From Microbacterium hominis (GTDB lineage: Bacteria; Actinomycetota; Actinomycetes; Actinomycetales; Microbacteriaceae): 64,000 nucleotides of DNA. Below the pieces are notes generated by a model. It was not told where the DNA came from. It did no database searches and saw only the letters and a list, made by a program, of their open reading frames with translations. The stretch spans positions 1,426,001 through 1,490,000 of the forward strand of contig NZ_CP054038.1 of NCBI RefSeq assembly GCF_013282805.1, given 5' to 3'. Made by a program: the position numbers and the translations under genes. Of the stretch, positions 18,756 to 26,300 are shown in pieces; within the stretch, counting starts at the first letter, position 1, and every line of letters starts with the position of its first letter.

Positions 18756-18767
18756 TGTGTGCCCCGA

Positions 18768-18784
18768 CCTATGAGATTCCTATG
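18768..18784. promoter_or_regulatory. 11-nt-spaced direct repeat, candidate response-regulator site
   Basis: CCTATG-N5-CCTATG (CATAGG repeats on the minus strand) lies 12 bp upstream of the response regulator start. Direct half-sites one helical turn apart are typical of OmpR-family operators. The site also faces the truncated permease. Confidence 0.5.
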
Positions 18785-18798
18785 GTGCGCGCTATGCG

Positions 18799-19245
18799 GT
18801 GGCTGTGAAACGGGATGCCGCACTCATGCGGAATCCAGAGTTCGGCACCCTGAAGGCGATCGGCTGGACCAACGGCCGCGTCGTCGGTCAGGTCGCCGGC
18901 GAGTCGATGGTGCAGGGGCTCATCGGCGGCGCGATCGGGCTGGCCGTGGGTCTGGCCGGGATCGCCGTGATCAACCTCGTCTCGCCCACGATCTCGTCGG
19001 CGCCGCAGGTGGCCGAGGGCGTTCAGGGCGGCTTCCCCGGCGGCGCCCAAGGCGGGCCCGGAGGCGGCGTCGGCGGCCCGTTCGCCGCCCAGACGGCCGA
19101 CATCGTGCTGCAGGCGCCGGTCACCCTCACCGTGGTGCTCGCCGCGGTCGGACTCGCGGTGCTCGGCGGTCTCGCCGCCGGCGCGTTCGGCGGCTGGCGG
19201 GCTGCGCGCCTGAGTCCCGCCGAAGCACTGCGGTCGGTCTCGTGA
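18799..19245 (+). pseudogene. MacB/FtsX-type ABC permease, 5'-truncated
   Basis: Only about 148 C-terminal codons of an FtsX-type permease remain. The recognisable part starts abruptly at EFGTLKAIGWTNGR, the cytoplasmic coupling segment just before TM2, then a Gly-rich extracytoplasmic loop and the last two membrane segments, ending ARLSPAEALRSVS. Relatives are normally about three times longer, with TM1 and a large periplasmic-type domain before this point. The missing 5' part ends 43 bp from the response regulator start, which suggests a deletion that removed everything between. The short open frame has no convincing start signal. Confidence 0.8.
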
Positions 19246-19293
19246 GCCCCGCTTTCCCCTTCCGTTCCCGTTCGACGACACAGGAGCTGTCAT

Positions 19294-19916
19294 GACCACC
19301 ATCACCCAGACGGCGCACGCTGAGCGGCGTCACCCGCACGTACACGCAGAAGCAGCGCGTCGTGAAGGCGCTCACGGGCGTCGACCTCACCATCGACGCG
19401 GGCGATTTCCTCACCATCCAGGGCCCGACCGGAGGAGGCAAGTCCACGCTGCTGCAGATCCTCGGGGCGCTCGACCGGCCGTCGGCCGGCTCGGTGCACG
19501 TGGCCGGCGTCGACATCTCGACAGCCTCCGGCGCCGAGCTCCAGCGCGTGCGGGCGCACGAGATCGGCTTCGTGTTCCAGGGGTTCAACCTCATCCCGAC
19601 GCTGACCGCGCACGAGAGCGTGGACATGGCGCTCGAGCCGCTGCACCTGCCCGCCGCCGAGCGCGCCGCGCGCGTCACCGAGGCGCTCACCCACGTCGGC
19701 CTCGCCGACCGCGCCATCGTCAAGCGGCCGCGCGTGCTGCTGGCCGACGAGCCCACCGGCAACCTCGACGAGAGCATGCGCGACGAGATCCTCGCGCTTC
19801 TGGAGGGCCTCAACGGCGACGGGCTGACGCTCGTGGTCGTGACCCACGACTCGGCGGTCGCGCGTCGTGCGGGGCGGCGGATCCGCCTCGCGAAGGGCGT
19901 CGTCACCGAGCTGTGA
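19294..19916 (+). pseudogene. MacB/LolD-type ABC ATPase with frameshift and missing signature motif
   Basis: The likely original start ATG 19293 (after AGGAGCTGTC) reads MTTITQT in frame 2, but the conserved continuation LSGVTRTYTQKQRVVKALTG is in frame 3, so one base change is needed near 19317. From GTG 19362 the rest is open for 184 aa with Walker A GPTGGGKST, Q-loop FVFQGFNL, Walker B VLLADEPTGNLDE and switch VVTHD. The ABC signature (LSGGQQQR block, about 20 residues) expected between LADR and AIVKRP is absent, an in-frame deletion that should prevent ATP hydrolysis. Together with the broken permease before it, this marks a dead exporter. Confidence 0.85.
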
Positions 19917-19922
19917 GACCGC

Positions 19923-19970
19923 GGGTGCGGCATCCCTCTCGTTGTGGGGGCGGGAACGGATGCCGCACCC
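19923..19970. terminator. convergent terminator hairpin
   Basis: GGGTGCGGCATCC (19923-19935) pairs with GGATGCCGCACCC (19958-19970) around a 22-nt loop between the ATPase remnant and the epimerase. It contains the repeated GGATGCCGC word. Confidence 0.65.
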
Positions 19971-19983
19971 GCCGTCCCACGGT

Positions 19984-20973
19984 TCAGCCCGCAGACCGCG
20001 CGTGGGCGACCATCCGGTCGAAGGCGGCGTCCCGCTCGGGGTCGACCCGCTGCGCCTCGGGGTGCGCATCGAACCAGCCGAGCACGCGCCGGGCCCCCTC
20101 GTCGAACGTGATCGTCGTGGCGAACTCCGGCACGAGCGCCTGGATCTTCGTGCAGTCGAACACCGCGGAGTGGGTCTTGTCGCCGAGCAGTGACGGACCG
20201 CGCTCGGGCGCGAACACCGCGAAGGTGTCGGACGCGACATGCACGAGCTCGGGGGAGGGGATGCCGGCGGCCGCGCCGACCCACTCGTAGATCTGGTTCC
20301 AGGTCGGGGCGTGCGAGCCCGTGATCGTGAAGCTGTCGCCGAGGGCCAGGGGGGTGCCGAGCAGTCCCACGAAGCCGACCGCGAAGTCGTCGGCGTGCGT
20401 GAGCGTCCACAGGCTCGTCCCATCGCCGTGCACCACGACCGGACGGCCGTCGCGCATCCGCGCCACGTCTGTCCAGCCGCCGATCGTCGGCAGGATCTGC
20501 TCGTCGTAGGTGTGCGAGGGCCGCACGATGGTGATCGGGAACCCGCGCTCGCGGAACGCACCCACCAGCACGTCCTCGCACGCGATCTTGTCGCGCGAGT
20601 ACTGCCAGTACGGGTTGCGCAGCGGCGTCGACTCGGTGATCGGCAGGCGACGCGGCGGCTTCTCGTAGGTGGAGGCGGAGCTGATGAACACGTACTGCCC
20701 GCACCGGCCCTCGAACAGGGCGACGTCGGCTCGCACGTGCTCAGGCGCGAACGCGACGAACTGGCATACGACGTCGAAGGAGCGGTCGCCGAGCGCGTCG
20801 CGCACCGATGCGGGATCGCGCAGGTCGGCTTGCAGCACGCGCACGGAGTCGGGGATCGCCCGTCGCGCGGTGCCGCGGTTGAGCACGGTGACCTCGTGCC
20901 CCCGCTCCACCGCACGCCGCACGCACGCCGCGCTGATCGTGCCGGTGCCGCCGAGGAAGAGGATGCTCGCCAC
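19984..20973 (-). CDS. NAD-dependent epimerase/dehydratase (extended SDR)
   Basis: A 329-aa Rossmann-fold enzyme. The N-terminal nucleotide motif FLGGTGTIS, the Ser in SSASTY and the catalytic YSRDK (about residues 133-137) give an intact SDR site. A C-terminal lobe with HADDFAVGFVGLLG is typical of sugar-nucleotide epimerases and related reductases. The substrate is not evident and no sugar cluster surrounds it. The GTG at 20973 is chosen because a TAGGGT box stands exactly 6 nt upstream. Confidence 0.85.
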   Translation of the reverse strand: MASILFLGGTGTISAACVRRAVERGHEVTVLNRGTARRAIPDSVRVLQADLRDPASVRDALGDRSFDVVCQFVAFAPEHVRADVALFEGRCGQYVFISSASTYEKPPRRLPITESTPLRNPYWQYSRDKIACEDVLVGAFRERGFPITIVRPSHTYDEQILPTIGGWTDVARMRDGRPVVVHGDGTSLWTLTHADDFAVGFVGLLGTPLALGDSFTITGSHAPTWNQIYEWVGAAAGIPSPELVHVASDTFAVFAPERGPSLLGDKTHSAVFDCTKIQALVPEFATTITFDEGARRVLGWFDAHPEAQRVDPERDAAFDRMVAHARSAG

Positions 20974-20979
20974 GCGTTC

Positions 20980-20985
20980 ACCCTA
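20980..20985 (-). promoter_or_regulatory. -10 box of the epimerase
   Basis: TAGGGT on the minus strand, N6 (GAACGC) before GTG 20973. Confidence 0.55.
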
Positions 20986-21015
20986 ACGCCCTGCCGCCGT
21001 GTCGGGACGGGGGTC

Positions 21016-21021
21016 TAGGGT
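21016..21021 (+). promoter_or_regulatory. -10 box of the FAD oxidase
   Basis: TAGGGT, N7 before ATG 21029. It is divergent from the epimerase promoter 31 bp away. Confidence 0.5.
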
Positions 21022-21028
21022 GTCGGCC

Positions 21029-22351
21029 ATGACACTCGACCAGACCACCGTGCTCCGCCCCGGCGACGGCGAGTGGGACGCCGCCCGCCGCTTCCACTCC
21101 GGCATCGGCACTCCCGCCGCCATCGTGCGGGCCACCTCGATCGACGACGTGCGCGGCGCTCTGCGCTACGCGGCCGCCGAGCGCCTCGACGTCATGATCC
21201 GCGGCGGCGGCCACAGCGCCTGGGGCGAGGTCCCCGGCGGGCTGACGCTCGACATCTCCGCGCTCGACGCCATCGACATCGACCCCGTCGATGTCGAGGG
21301 GCGCGCGATCGTGCGGATCGGGGGAGGTGCGCGGTGGGGAGAGGTCGCGCGCGAGCTGTCGGCGCGGGGGCTCGGACTCAGCTCCGGCGACACGGCGTCG
21401 GTGGGTGTGGGCGGACTGACGCTCGGCGGCGGAATCGGGCTCATGGTGCGCGCGTGGGGGCTCGCCGCCGACCAGCTCGTCGGCGCGCAGCTGATCACCG
21501 CGCGGGGCGAGGTGCTCGAGGCCACCGACGCGTCGCATCCCGACCTGCTGTGGGCATTGCGAGGCGGCGGTGGCAACTTCGGCGTGGTGACGCGCTTCGA
21601 CTTCCGTGCGCACCGTCTCGACGGCGTCGTGGCCGCGGTGCTGGGGGTGAGCGGCGACGCGCGACCCGTGCTGCGCGCGCTGAGGGAGGTCATGGCCGAG
21701 GCGCCTCGCGAACTCACGGTCACCTACGTCGATGTGCCCCCGATGGACCCCGTGGCCCCCGCGGGTGCCACGATCACCGCGGTGTGGGTCGGCGATGACG
21801 AGGAGGCGCTTCGCCGCGTGCTCGCGCCGGCGCTGGCGCTGTCGGGTGTCGATGAGCGCGAGTTCGGTTCCGTGTCCTACCCCGATCTGCTGCTGGATGC
21901 CCCGGAAGCCGACCCCGAGCACCCGATGCCGGGCTTCGTCGGCGGCAACACGCTGCTGTGCGGCGTGAGCGACGAGGACATCGACCGGCTCGCGGCCTTC
22001 CGCGAGTCACGCCCGGCATCGGTGCTCATGCTGCGGTCGCTCGGGGGCGCGTTCGGCGAGGTTCCCCAGGACGCGACGCCCTTCCCGGCCCGGGAGGCGA
22101 CGTGGTTCGCCATGGCGGGGGCGTTCGATGTCCCGGGCATGATGGACGACGACGCCCGCGCCGCGACCGAAGCCGACTGGGCGGCGATCGAGGCGCGGGG
22201 CGCCGGGGTCTACGGCAACTTCACCACCTCGACCGACCCGGGGTGGGCGTCGCGGATGTTCCCGCCCGAGACGATGACGCGCCTGTGCGCGGTCAAGCGC
22301 GCGTGGGATCCCGGCAACATCTTCTGCCGCAACCACAATCTGGTGCCGTGA
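21029..22351 (+). CDS. BBE-like FAD-dependent oxidase
   Basis: A 440-aa flavoprotein of the PCMH/berberine-bridge type. The N-terminal FAD domain carries MIRGGGHSAWGEV, where the His is the usual site of covalent 8-alpha-histidyl-FAD, and GVGGLTLGGGIGLMVRAWGL. The C-terminal BBE motif LCAVKRAWDPGNIFCRNHNL is complete. The second covalent cysteine typical of bicovalent members (CxxV/L-G) is replaced around SVGVGGLTLG, so one covalent link is expected. No signal peptide. Substrate unknown (sugars, alcohols and alkaloid-like compounds are used in the family). Confidence 0.88.
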   Translation: MTLDQTTVLRPGDGEWDAARRFHSGIGTPAAIVRATSIDDVRGALRYAAAERLDVMIRGGGHSAWGEVPGGLTLDISALDAIDIDPVDVEGRAIVRIGGGARWGEVARELSARGLGLSSGDTASVGVGGLTLGGGIGLMVRAWGLAADQLVGAQLITARGEVLEATDASHPDLLWALRGGGGNFGVVTRFDFRAHRLDGVVAAVLGVSGDARPVLRALREVMAEAPRELTVTYVDVPPMDPVAPAGATITAVWVGDDEEALRRVLAPALALSGVDEREFGSVSYPDLLLDAPEADPEHPMPGFVGGNTLLCGVSDEDIDRLAAFRESRPASVLMLRSLGGAFGEVPQDATPFPAREATWFAMAGAFDVPGMMDDDARAATEADWAAIEARGAGVYGNFTTSTDPGWASRMFPPETMTRLCAVKRAWDPGNIFCRNHNLVP

Positions 22352-22389
22352 GCGCCAGGATCGAGACCCGGGCCGACCTCAGATGACGG

Positions 22390-23838
22390 TCAGTGCGTGT
22401 CCTCGGCTTCGATCTCGGTGCGGTCGCCCGACCACAGGGTGTGGAAGGTGCCGTCCTTGTCGATGCGCTTGTAGGTGTGGGCGCCGAAGAAGTCGCGCTG
22501 TCCCTGGATGAGGGCGGCGGGGAGGCGCTCGGCGCGCAGCCCGTCGTAGTACGCCAGCGACGACGAGAACGCGGGGGCGGGGATGCCGGCCGCGGCCGAG
22601 ACCTGCACGATGTGCCGCCACGCGTCCTGCGCGCGGCCGAGGGCCTCGACGAAGTACGGGGCGGTGAGCAGCACGGGAAGACCGGGCTCGGCGTCGTAGG
22701 CGTCGGCGATCCGGTTGAGGAACTGGGCGCGGATGATGCAGCCGCCGCGCCAGATCTTCGACACGGCACCCAGGTCGATCGACCAGCCGTATTCTGCGGC
22801 GCCGGCACGGATCTCGTCGAAGCCCTGGCTGTAGGCGACGATCTTCGACGCGTACAGGGCCAGGCGCACCTGCTCGATGAACGCGTCGGCGTCCTCGACG
22901 GTCAGGCCCTCGGCGGGACCGGGCAGGTCGCGCGAGACGGTGCGCTGCTCGGGGTGGCTGGAGAGGGACCGGGCGAAGGTGGCCTCGGCGATGCCCGAGA
23001 CCGGCACGCCGAGCGAGAGGGCGGTCTGCACGGTCCACGCGCCGGTGCCCTTGGCGCCGGCCTGGTCCAGGATCACGTCGACGAGGGGCTTGCCGGTCTC
23101 GGCGTCGATCTGGCGCAGCACCTCGGCCGTGATCTCGATGAGGTAGCTCTCGAGCTCACCCCGGTTCCACTCGGCGAAGACATCCGCGATCTCGGCGGGG
23201 GACTTGCCGGTGCCGCGGCGGATGAGGTCGTAGGCCTCCGCGATCAGCTGCATGTCGGCGTACTCGATGCCGTTGTGCACCATCTTCACGAAGTGGCCGG
23301 CGCCGTCGTGGCCGACGTGCGTGACGCACGGCTCGCCTTCGGCGACCGCCGCGATCGAGCGGAGGATCGGGCCGAGGGTGACCCACGACTCGTCCGAGCC
23401 GCCGGGCATCAGCGACGGGCCCAGCAGAGCGCCCTCCTCACCGCCGGACACGCCCATGCCCACGAAGTTCACACCGGTGGCGCGCACGGCCTTCTCACGG
23501 CGGATCGTGTCGGTGAACAGCGCGTTGCCGCCGTCGACGATGATGTCGCCGGGCTCGAAGACCTCCAGCAGCGAATCGATCACCGCGTCGGTGGGGCCGC
23601 CGGCCTTGACCATGATCACCGCGGTGCGCGGCACGGTCAGCGAGGCGGCGAACTCCTCGTAGGAGAACGAGGGGACGAAGCCGGCCTCGGGGTGGTCCGC
23701 GACCAGTTCGTCGGTCTTGGAGCGGCTGCGGTTGTAGACCGCCACCGTGTTGCCCTCGCGGCTGGCCAGGTTGCGGGCGAGGTTCGACCCCATCACCGCA
23801 AGGCCCACCACGCCGATGTTCGCTGCTGCCTCGGTCAC
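22390..23838 (-). CDS. gnd: NADP-dependent 6-phosphogluconate dehydrogenase
   Basis: A 482-aa oxidative pentose-phosphate enzyme giving ribulose-5-phosphate, CO2 and NADPH. The N-terminal nucleotide motif GLAVMGSNLARN, NADP-selective YNRSRSK after the second strand, substrate loop GVSGGEEGALLGPSLMPGG, and catalytic KMVHNGIEYADMQ are all present, with the long C-terminal helical domain of the decarboxylating dimeric type. The GTG at 23838 has AGGAG 8 nt upstream. It converges on the FAD oxidase with a 38-nt gap. Confidence 0.96.
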   Translation of the reverse strand: MTEAAANIGVVGLAVMGSNLARNLASREGNTVAVYNRSRSKTDELVADHPEAGFVPSFSYEEFAASLTVPRTAVIMVKAGGPTDAVIDSLLEVFEPGDIIVDGGNALFTDTIRREKAVRATGVNFVGMGVSGGEEGALLGPSLMPGGSDESWVTLGPILRSIAAVAEGEPCVTHVGHDGAGHFVKMVHNGIEYADMQLIAEAYDLIRRGTGKSPAEIADVFAEWNRGELESYLIEITAEVLRQIDAETGKPLVDVILDQAGAKGTGAWTVQTALSLGVPVSGIAEATFARSLSSHPEQRTVSRDLPGPAEGLTVEDADAFIEQVRLALYASKIVAYSQGFDEIRAGAAEYGWSIDLGAVSKIWRGGCIIRAQFLNRIADAYDAEPGLPVLLTAPYFVEALGRAQDAWRHIVQVSAAAGIPAPAFSSSLAYYDGLRAERLPAALIQGQRDFFGAHTYKRIDKDGTFHTLWSGDRTEIEAEDTH

Positions 23839-23865
23839 TGAAACTCCTGTCGTCGGTCGCTATCC

Positions 23866-23871
23866 AGCCTA
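23866..23871 (-). promoter_or_regulatory. -10 box of gnd
   Basis: TAGGCT on the minus strand, giving a leader of about 20 nt that includes the AGGAG ribosome site. Confidence 0.4.
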
Positions 23872-23948
23872 GAGTCTGGCGCGTCCGTGTTACGCGACGG
23901 GAGCGGACCGCTCACCGGGGCGGGTGCGCGGTTGTGAGCAGGAGCGGC

Positions 23949-24068
23949 TCAGTCCTTGTACGCCTGGCGGCCCATCGACCAGAAGGCGAGCACGGTGCCG
24001 AGCGTTCCCAGGGCGGCGACGCCCCCGATGATCCACAGCAGTGCGTGGCTCCAGAAGCCGTAGTCCAT
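23949..24068 (-). CDS. 39-aa single-pass membrane protein
   Basis: A short minus-strand gene with ribosome site GGAGG 5 nt before ATG 24068 and TGA at 23949. The peptide begins MDYGFWSHALLWIIGG, has one hydrophobic segment (about residues 8-31) containing a GxxxLGxxG-like pattern, and ends with a basic, polar tail (GRQAYKD). No homologous family is recognised. Its size, membrane helix and clean start signals support a real small protein; a role cannot be assigned. It stands alone between gnd and the L25 leader. Confidence 0.6.
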   Translation of the reverse strand: MDYGFWSHALLWIIGGVAALGTLGTVLAFWSMGRQAYKD

Positions 24069-24123
24069 GCAGTCCTCCGTCGGTGAGTTCGAGTGCGGTT
24101 CCTCATCGTAGCCGTGCCGCTGG

Positions 24124-24129
24124 TAGACT
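24124..24129 (+). promoter_or_regulatory. -10 box of the L25 gene
   Basis: TAGACT, giving a long leader of about 185 nt. The leader holds a hairpin GCGAGG-GATT-CCTCGC (24146-24161) and a second GGGCG/CGCCC hairpin just before the ribosome site, perhaps for autoregulation. Confidence 0.5.
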
Positions 24130-24321
24130 TGCGGACTGTACTTCGGCGAGGGATTCCTCGCGCCCGCGGAAACGACGGGTGCGGCATCCGTGATCGACGC
24201 AGTGAAGCAGGCTCCCGGCTTTCCTCACGCGCTCGCGTTCGAGTCGAAACCAGACCCCACACATTTCGGACCACACGGGTCCGCTTGGAAGAACGGGCGC
24301 GTGCGCCCGCGAGGAGAACAC

Positions 24322-24948
24322 ATGTCCCAGGACATCGACACCAAGGTCCAGGCCGAGGTTCGCGAGAGCTTCGGCAAGGGCTTCGCCCGCCGCCTCCGTG
24401 CCGCCGGCAAGATCCCCGCCGTCATCTACGGTCACGGCACCGACCCCGTGCACGTCGCGCTTCCCGGCCACCAGGTCTCGCTCCTGGTCCGCCGCGCCAA
24501 CGCCGTGCTCGAGCTCGACATCGCCGGCAAGCCGCAGCTCGCTCTCGTGAAGGACGTGCAGAAGGACCCCGTGCACCAGATCATCGAGCACATCGATCTG
24601 CTCGTGGTCAAGGCCGGCGAGAAGATCCAGGTCGACGTTCCCATCGTCGTCGTGGGCGAATCGTTCGCGGGCACCATCGCGAACCTCGACGCCGTTTCGG
24701 TGGCGCTCGAGGTCGAGGCGACCCACATTCCCGAGCACATCGAGCTCTCCGTGGAGGGCCTCGAAGAGGGCACCCACATCACCGCCGGCGAGCTGACCCT
24801 GCCCAAGGGCGCGTCGCTCATCGCCGACCCCGAGCTGCTGATCGTCGCGATCTCGGTGCCCGCGGCCGCTGCCGCCGCCGACGACGAGGCCGCCGAGGGT
24901 GAGACCGAGGCCGCCGCGGACGCTTCCGAGGCCGAGGCCGCGGAGTAG
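24322..24948 (+). CDS. rplY: 50S ribosomal protein L25/general stress protein Ctc
   Basis: A 208-aa long form of L25 that binds 5S rRNA. The N-terminal L25 domain has ESFGKGFARRLRAAGKIPAVIYG; the C-terminal TL5/CTC beta-domain (residues about 95-180) is followed by an acidic Ala/Glu tail. The ATG at 24322 is preceded by GAGGAGAAC. The frame is open 44 codons upstream, but that stretch has no ribosome site or conservation and belongs to the leader. L25 next to pth is a common bacterial pair, here separated by a terminator. Confidence 0.95.
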   Translation: MSQDIDTKVQAEVRESFGKGFARRLRAAGKIPAVIYGHGTDPVHVALPGHQVSLLVRRANAVLELDIAGKPQLALVKDVQKDPVHQIIEHIDLLVVKAGEKIQVDVPIVVVGESFAGTIANLDAVSVALEVEATHIPEHIELSVEGLEEGTHITAGELTLPKGASLIADPELLIVAISVPAAAAAADDEAAEGETEAAADASEAEAAE

Positions 24949-24982
24949 GTCTCCCGATCCGGCCGAGAGGCCGATGATCCAG

Positions 24983-25018
24983 ACGAGGGGTGCGGGATGC
25001 CGCACCCCTCGTTTCTTT
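24983..25018 (+). terminator. intrinsic terminator after the L25 gene
   Basis: A 13-bp perfect stem (24983-24995 with 25000-25012) with tetraloop GATG, followed by TTCTTTC. This is the most classical rho-independent terminator in the window. Confidence 0.9.
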
Positions 25019-25049
25019 CGTTATGGCGCCCTCGGGCAGGATGGATGAC

Positions 25050-25634
25050 ATGGCAGACGCGTGGCTGATCGTCGGTCTCGGCAACCCCGGACCGCGCTAT
25101 GAGCTGACCCGGCACAACGTCGGCCAGCTGGTCGTCGACGAGCTCGCGGCACGCCGCGGCCAGGGCTTCGCGGCGCACAAAGCGAACGCCCGCGTCGCCG
25201 AGACCTGGCTGCGCCCGGGTGCGGCCAAGCTCATCCTCGCCAAGCCCAATTCCTTCATGAACGTCTCGGGCGGGCCGGTGTCGTCGCTGGCCAAGTACTA
25301 CGGGATCGAGCCGGCGCGTGTCGTGGTCGTCCATGACGAGCTCGACATCCCCTTCGACACGATCAAGCTCAAGATCGGCGGCGGCCACGGCGGCCACAAC
25401 GGCGTGCGGGATGTGGCCAAGGCACTCGCCACCCCGGAGTTCCCGCGTGTGCGTGTGGGCATCGGTCGTCCCCCGGGGCGGCAGGACGCCGCAGACTGGG
25501 TGCTCGACCCCTTCGGCGCGACCGAGCGCAAGAACCTGCCGATCCTCCTCGGCGACGCGGCCGACGCCGTCGAGCAGCTCGTCGACGAGGGGCTGGTCGC
25601 CGCCCAGCAGAAGCACCACGCCCCGCGGGCGTAG
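25050..25634 (+). CDS. pth: peptidyl-tRNA hydrolase
   Basis: A 194-aa enzyme releasing peptides from stalled peptidyl-tRNA. Catalytic and binding residues are visible: Asn in GLGNPGP, His in TRHNVGQ (near residue 20), Asp in VHDELD (near 93), and Asn in GGHGGHNGVRD (near 115). The length is normal. The start could be ATG 25050 (MADAW) or ATG 25041 nine bases earlier; I prefer 25050 because it gives the family's usual N-terminus. It is directly followed by a convergent membrane protein gene. Confidence 0.95.
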   Translation: MADAWLIVGLGNPGPRYELTRHNVGQLVVDELAARRGQGFAAHKANARVAETWLRPGAAKLILAKPNSFMNVSGGPVSSLAKYYGIEPARVVVVHDELDIPFDTIKLKIGGGHGGHNGVRDVAKALATPEFPRVRVGIGRPPGRQDAADWVLDPFGATERKNLPILLGDAADAVEQLVDEGLVAAQQKHHAPRA

Positions 25635-25659
25635 GCGGCGTCAGCGCGCCGGGGCCGTG

Positions 25660-26229
25660 TCAGCCCGAGAGTCCGCTCATCCCGAAGCCGGCCGCGAGCC
25701 CGATCTGCAGCGCCGTGAAGAAGATCACGGGGCCGAGCGCGGCCACCACGACGGCGGCGATCCCGACCCCGCGGCCGCGGCGGCGCACGATCGCGACGGT
25801 GCCCTGGGCGAGCGCCCAGACGCCCAGCACGGTTCCGATCCAGAACGACACCTCGCCCACGAGCACCCAGACGCGCACGGGGGCCAGCACCGAGAGGTCG
25901 AGATCGGGTGACGCGTTCAGGGCGATCTCGCGGCCGGCGCCGGCCGCGATCGCCGCACCGGCGCCCGCGGCGAGAAGTGACGCGCCCACGGCGGCGAGGA
26001 GGGCGAGCACGAGCGCGACGATCCCGAGCGCGGGAGAGCCCGTGGCGGCGGGCACGACGGGCTGCGGGTGCAGAGGGGGCACCCGTGCGGACCCGGGCGG
26101 TGGCGCGTACGCCGCGCCGGAGGTGGGGTACCCGGGCGGAGGCCCGTACACCGGCGCGCTCGGCGGGGCCCACCCGGCGGGCGGCGGCACCGGGGGAGCG
26201 GGCGGGTTCTGCTCGGGGTTCTCGCTCAC
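25660..26229 (-). CDS. Pro-rich small membrane protein
   Basis: 189 aa. The first 60 residues are a disordered Pro/Ala/Gly/Tyr-rich tail, then four hydrophobic segments (about 63-90, 115-130, 135-150 and 158-180) with a short basic loop RRRGRG between the last two. This layout resembles the many DUF4190-like actinobacterial membrane proteins with cytoplasmic Pro-rich tails, but I see no diagnostic motif. No function assigned. GTG start 6 nt after TAGGAT. It lies between pth and mfd, convergent with pth and divergent from mfd. Confidence 0.7.
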   Translation of the reverse strand: MSENPEQNPPAPPVPPPAGWAPPSAPVYGPPPGYPTSGAAYAPPPGSARVPPLHPQPVVPAATGSPALGIVALVLALLAAVGASLLAAGAGAAIAAGAGREIALNASPDLDLSVLAPVRVWVLVGEVSFWIGTVLGVWALAQGTVAIVRRRGRGVGIAAVVVAALGPVIFFTALQIGLAAGFGMSGLSG

Positions 26230-26235
26230 GCGTTC

Positions 26236-26241
26236 ATCCTA
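26236..26241 (-). promoter_or_regulatory. -10 box of the Pro-rich membrane protein gene
   Basis: TAGGAT on the minus strand, N6 (GAACGC) before GTG 26229; the same spacer occurs at the epimerase promoter. Confidence 0.5.
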
Positions 26242-26288
26242 GGAGGGCGCCGCCGGTGCCGGGCGCCGCCGATGTCGCGCGCCCCGCG

Positions 26289-26294
26289 TAGACT
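26289..26294 (+). promoter_or_regulatory. -10 box of mfd
   Basis: TAGACT, N6 before GTG 26301. There is no Shine-Dalgarno sequence, so mfd should be leaderless. Confidence 0.6.
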
Positions 26295-26300
26295 TCTGCG

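Noticed and set aside
24190..24321. 44-codon N-terminal extension of L25
   Set aside because: In frame but without ribosome site or conservation; the ATG at 24322 has GAGGAG and the family N-terminus.
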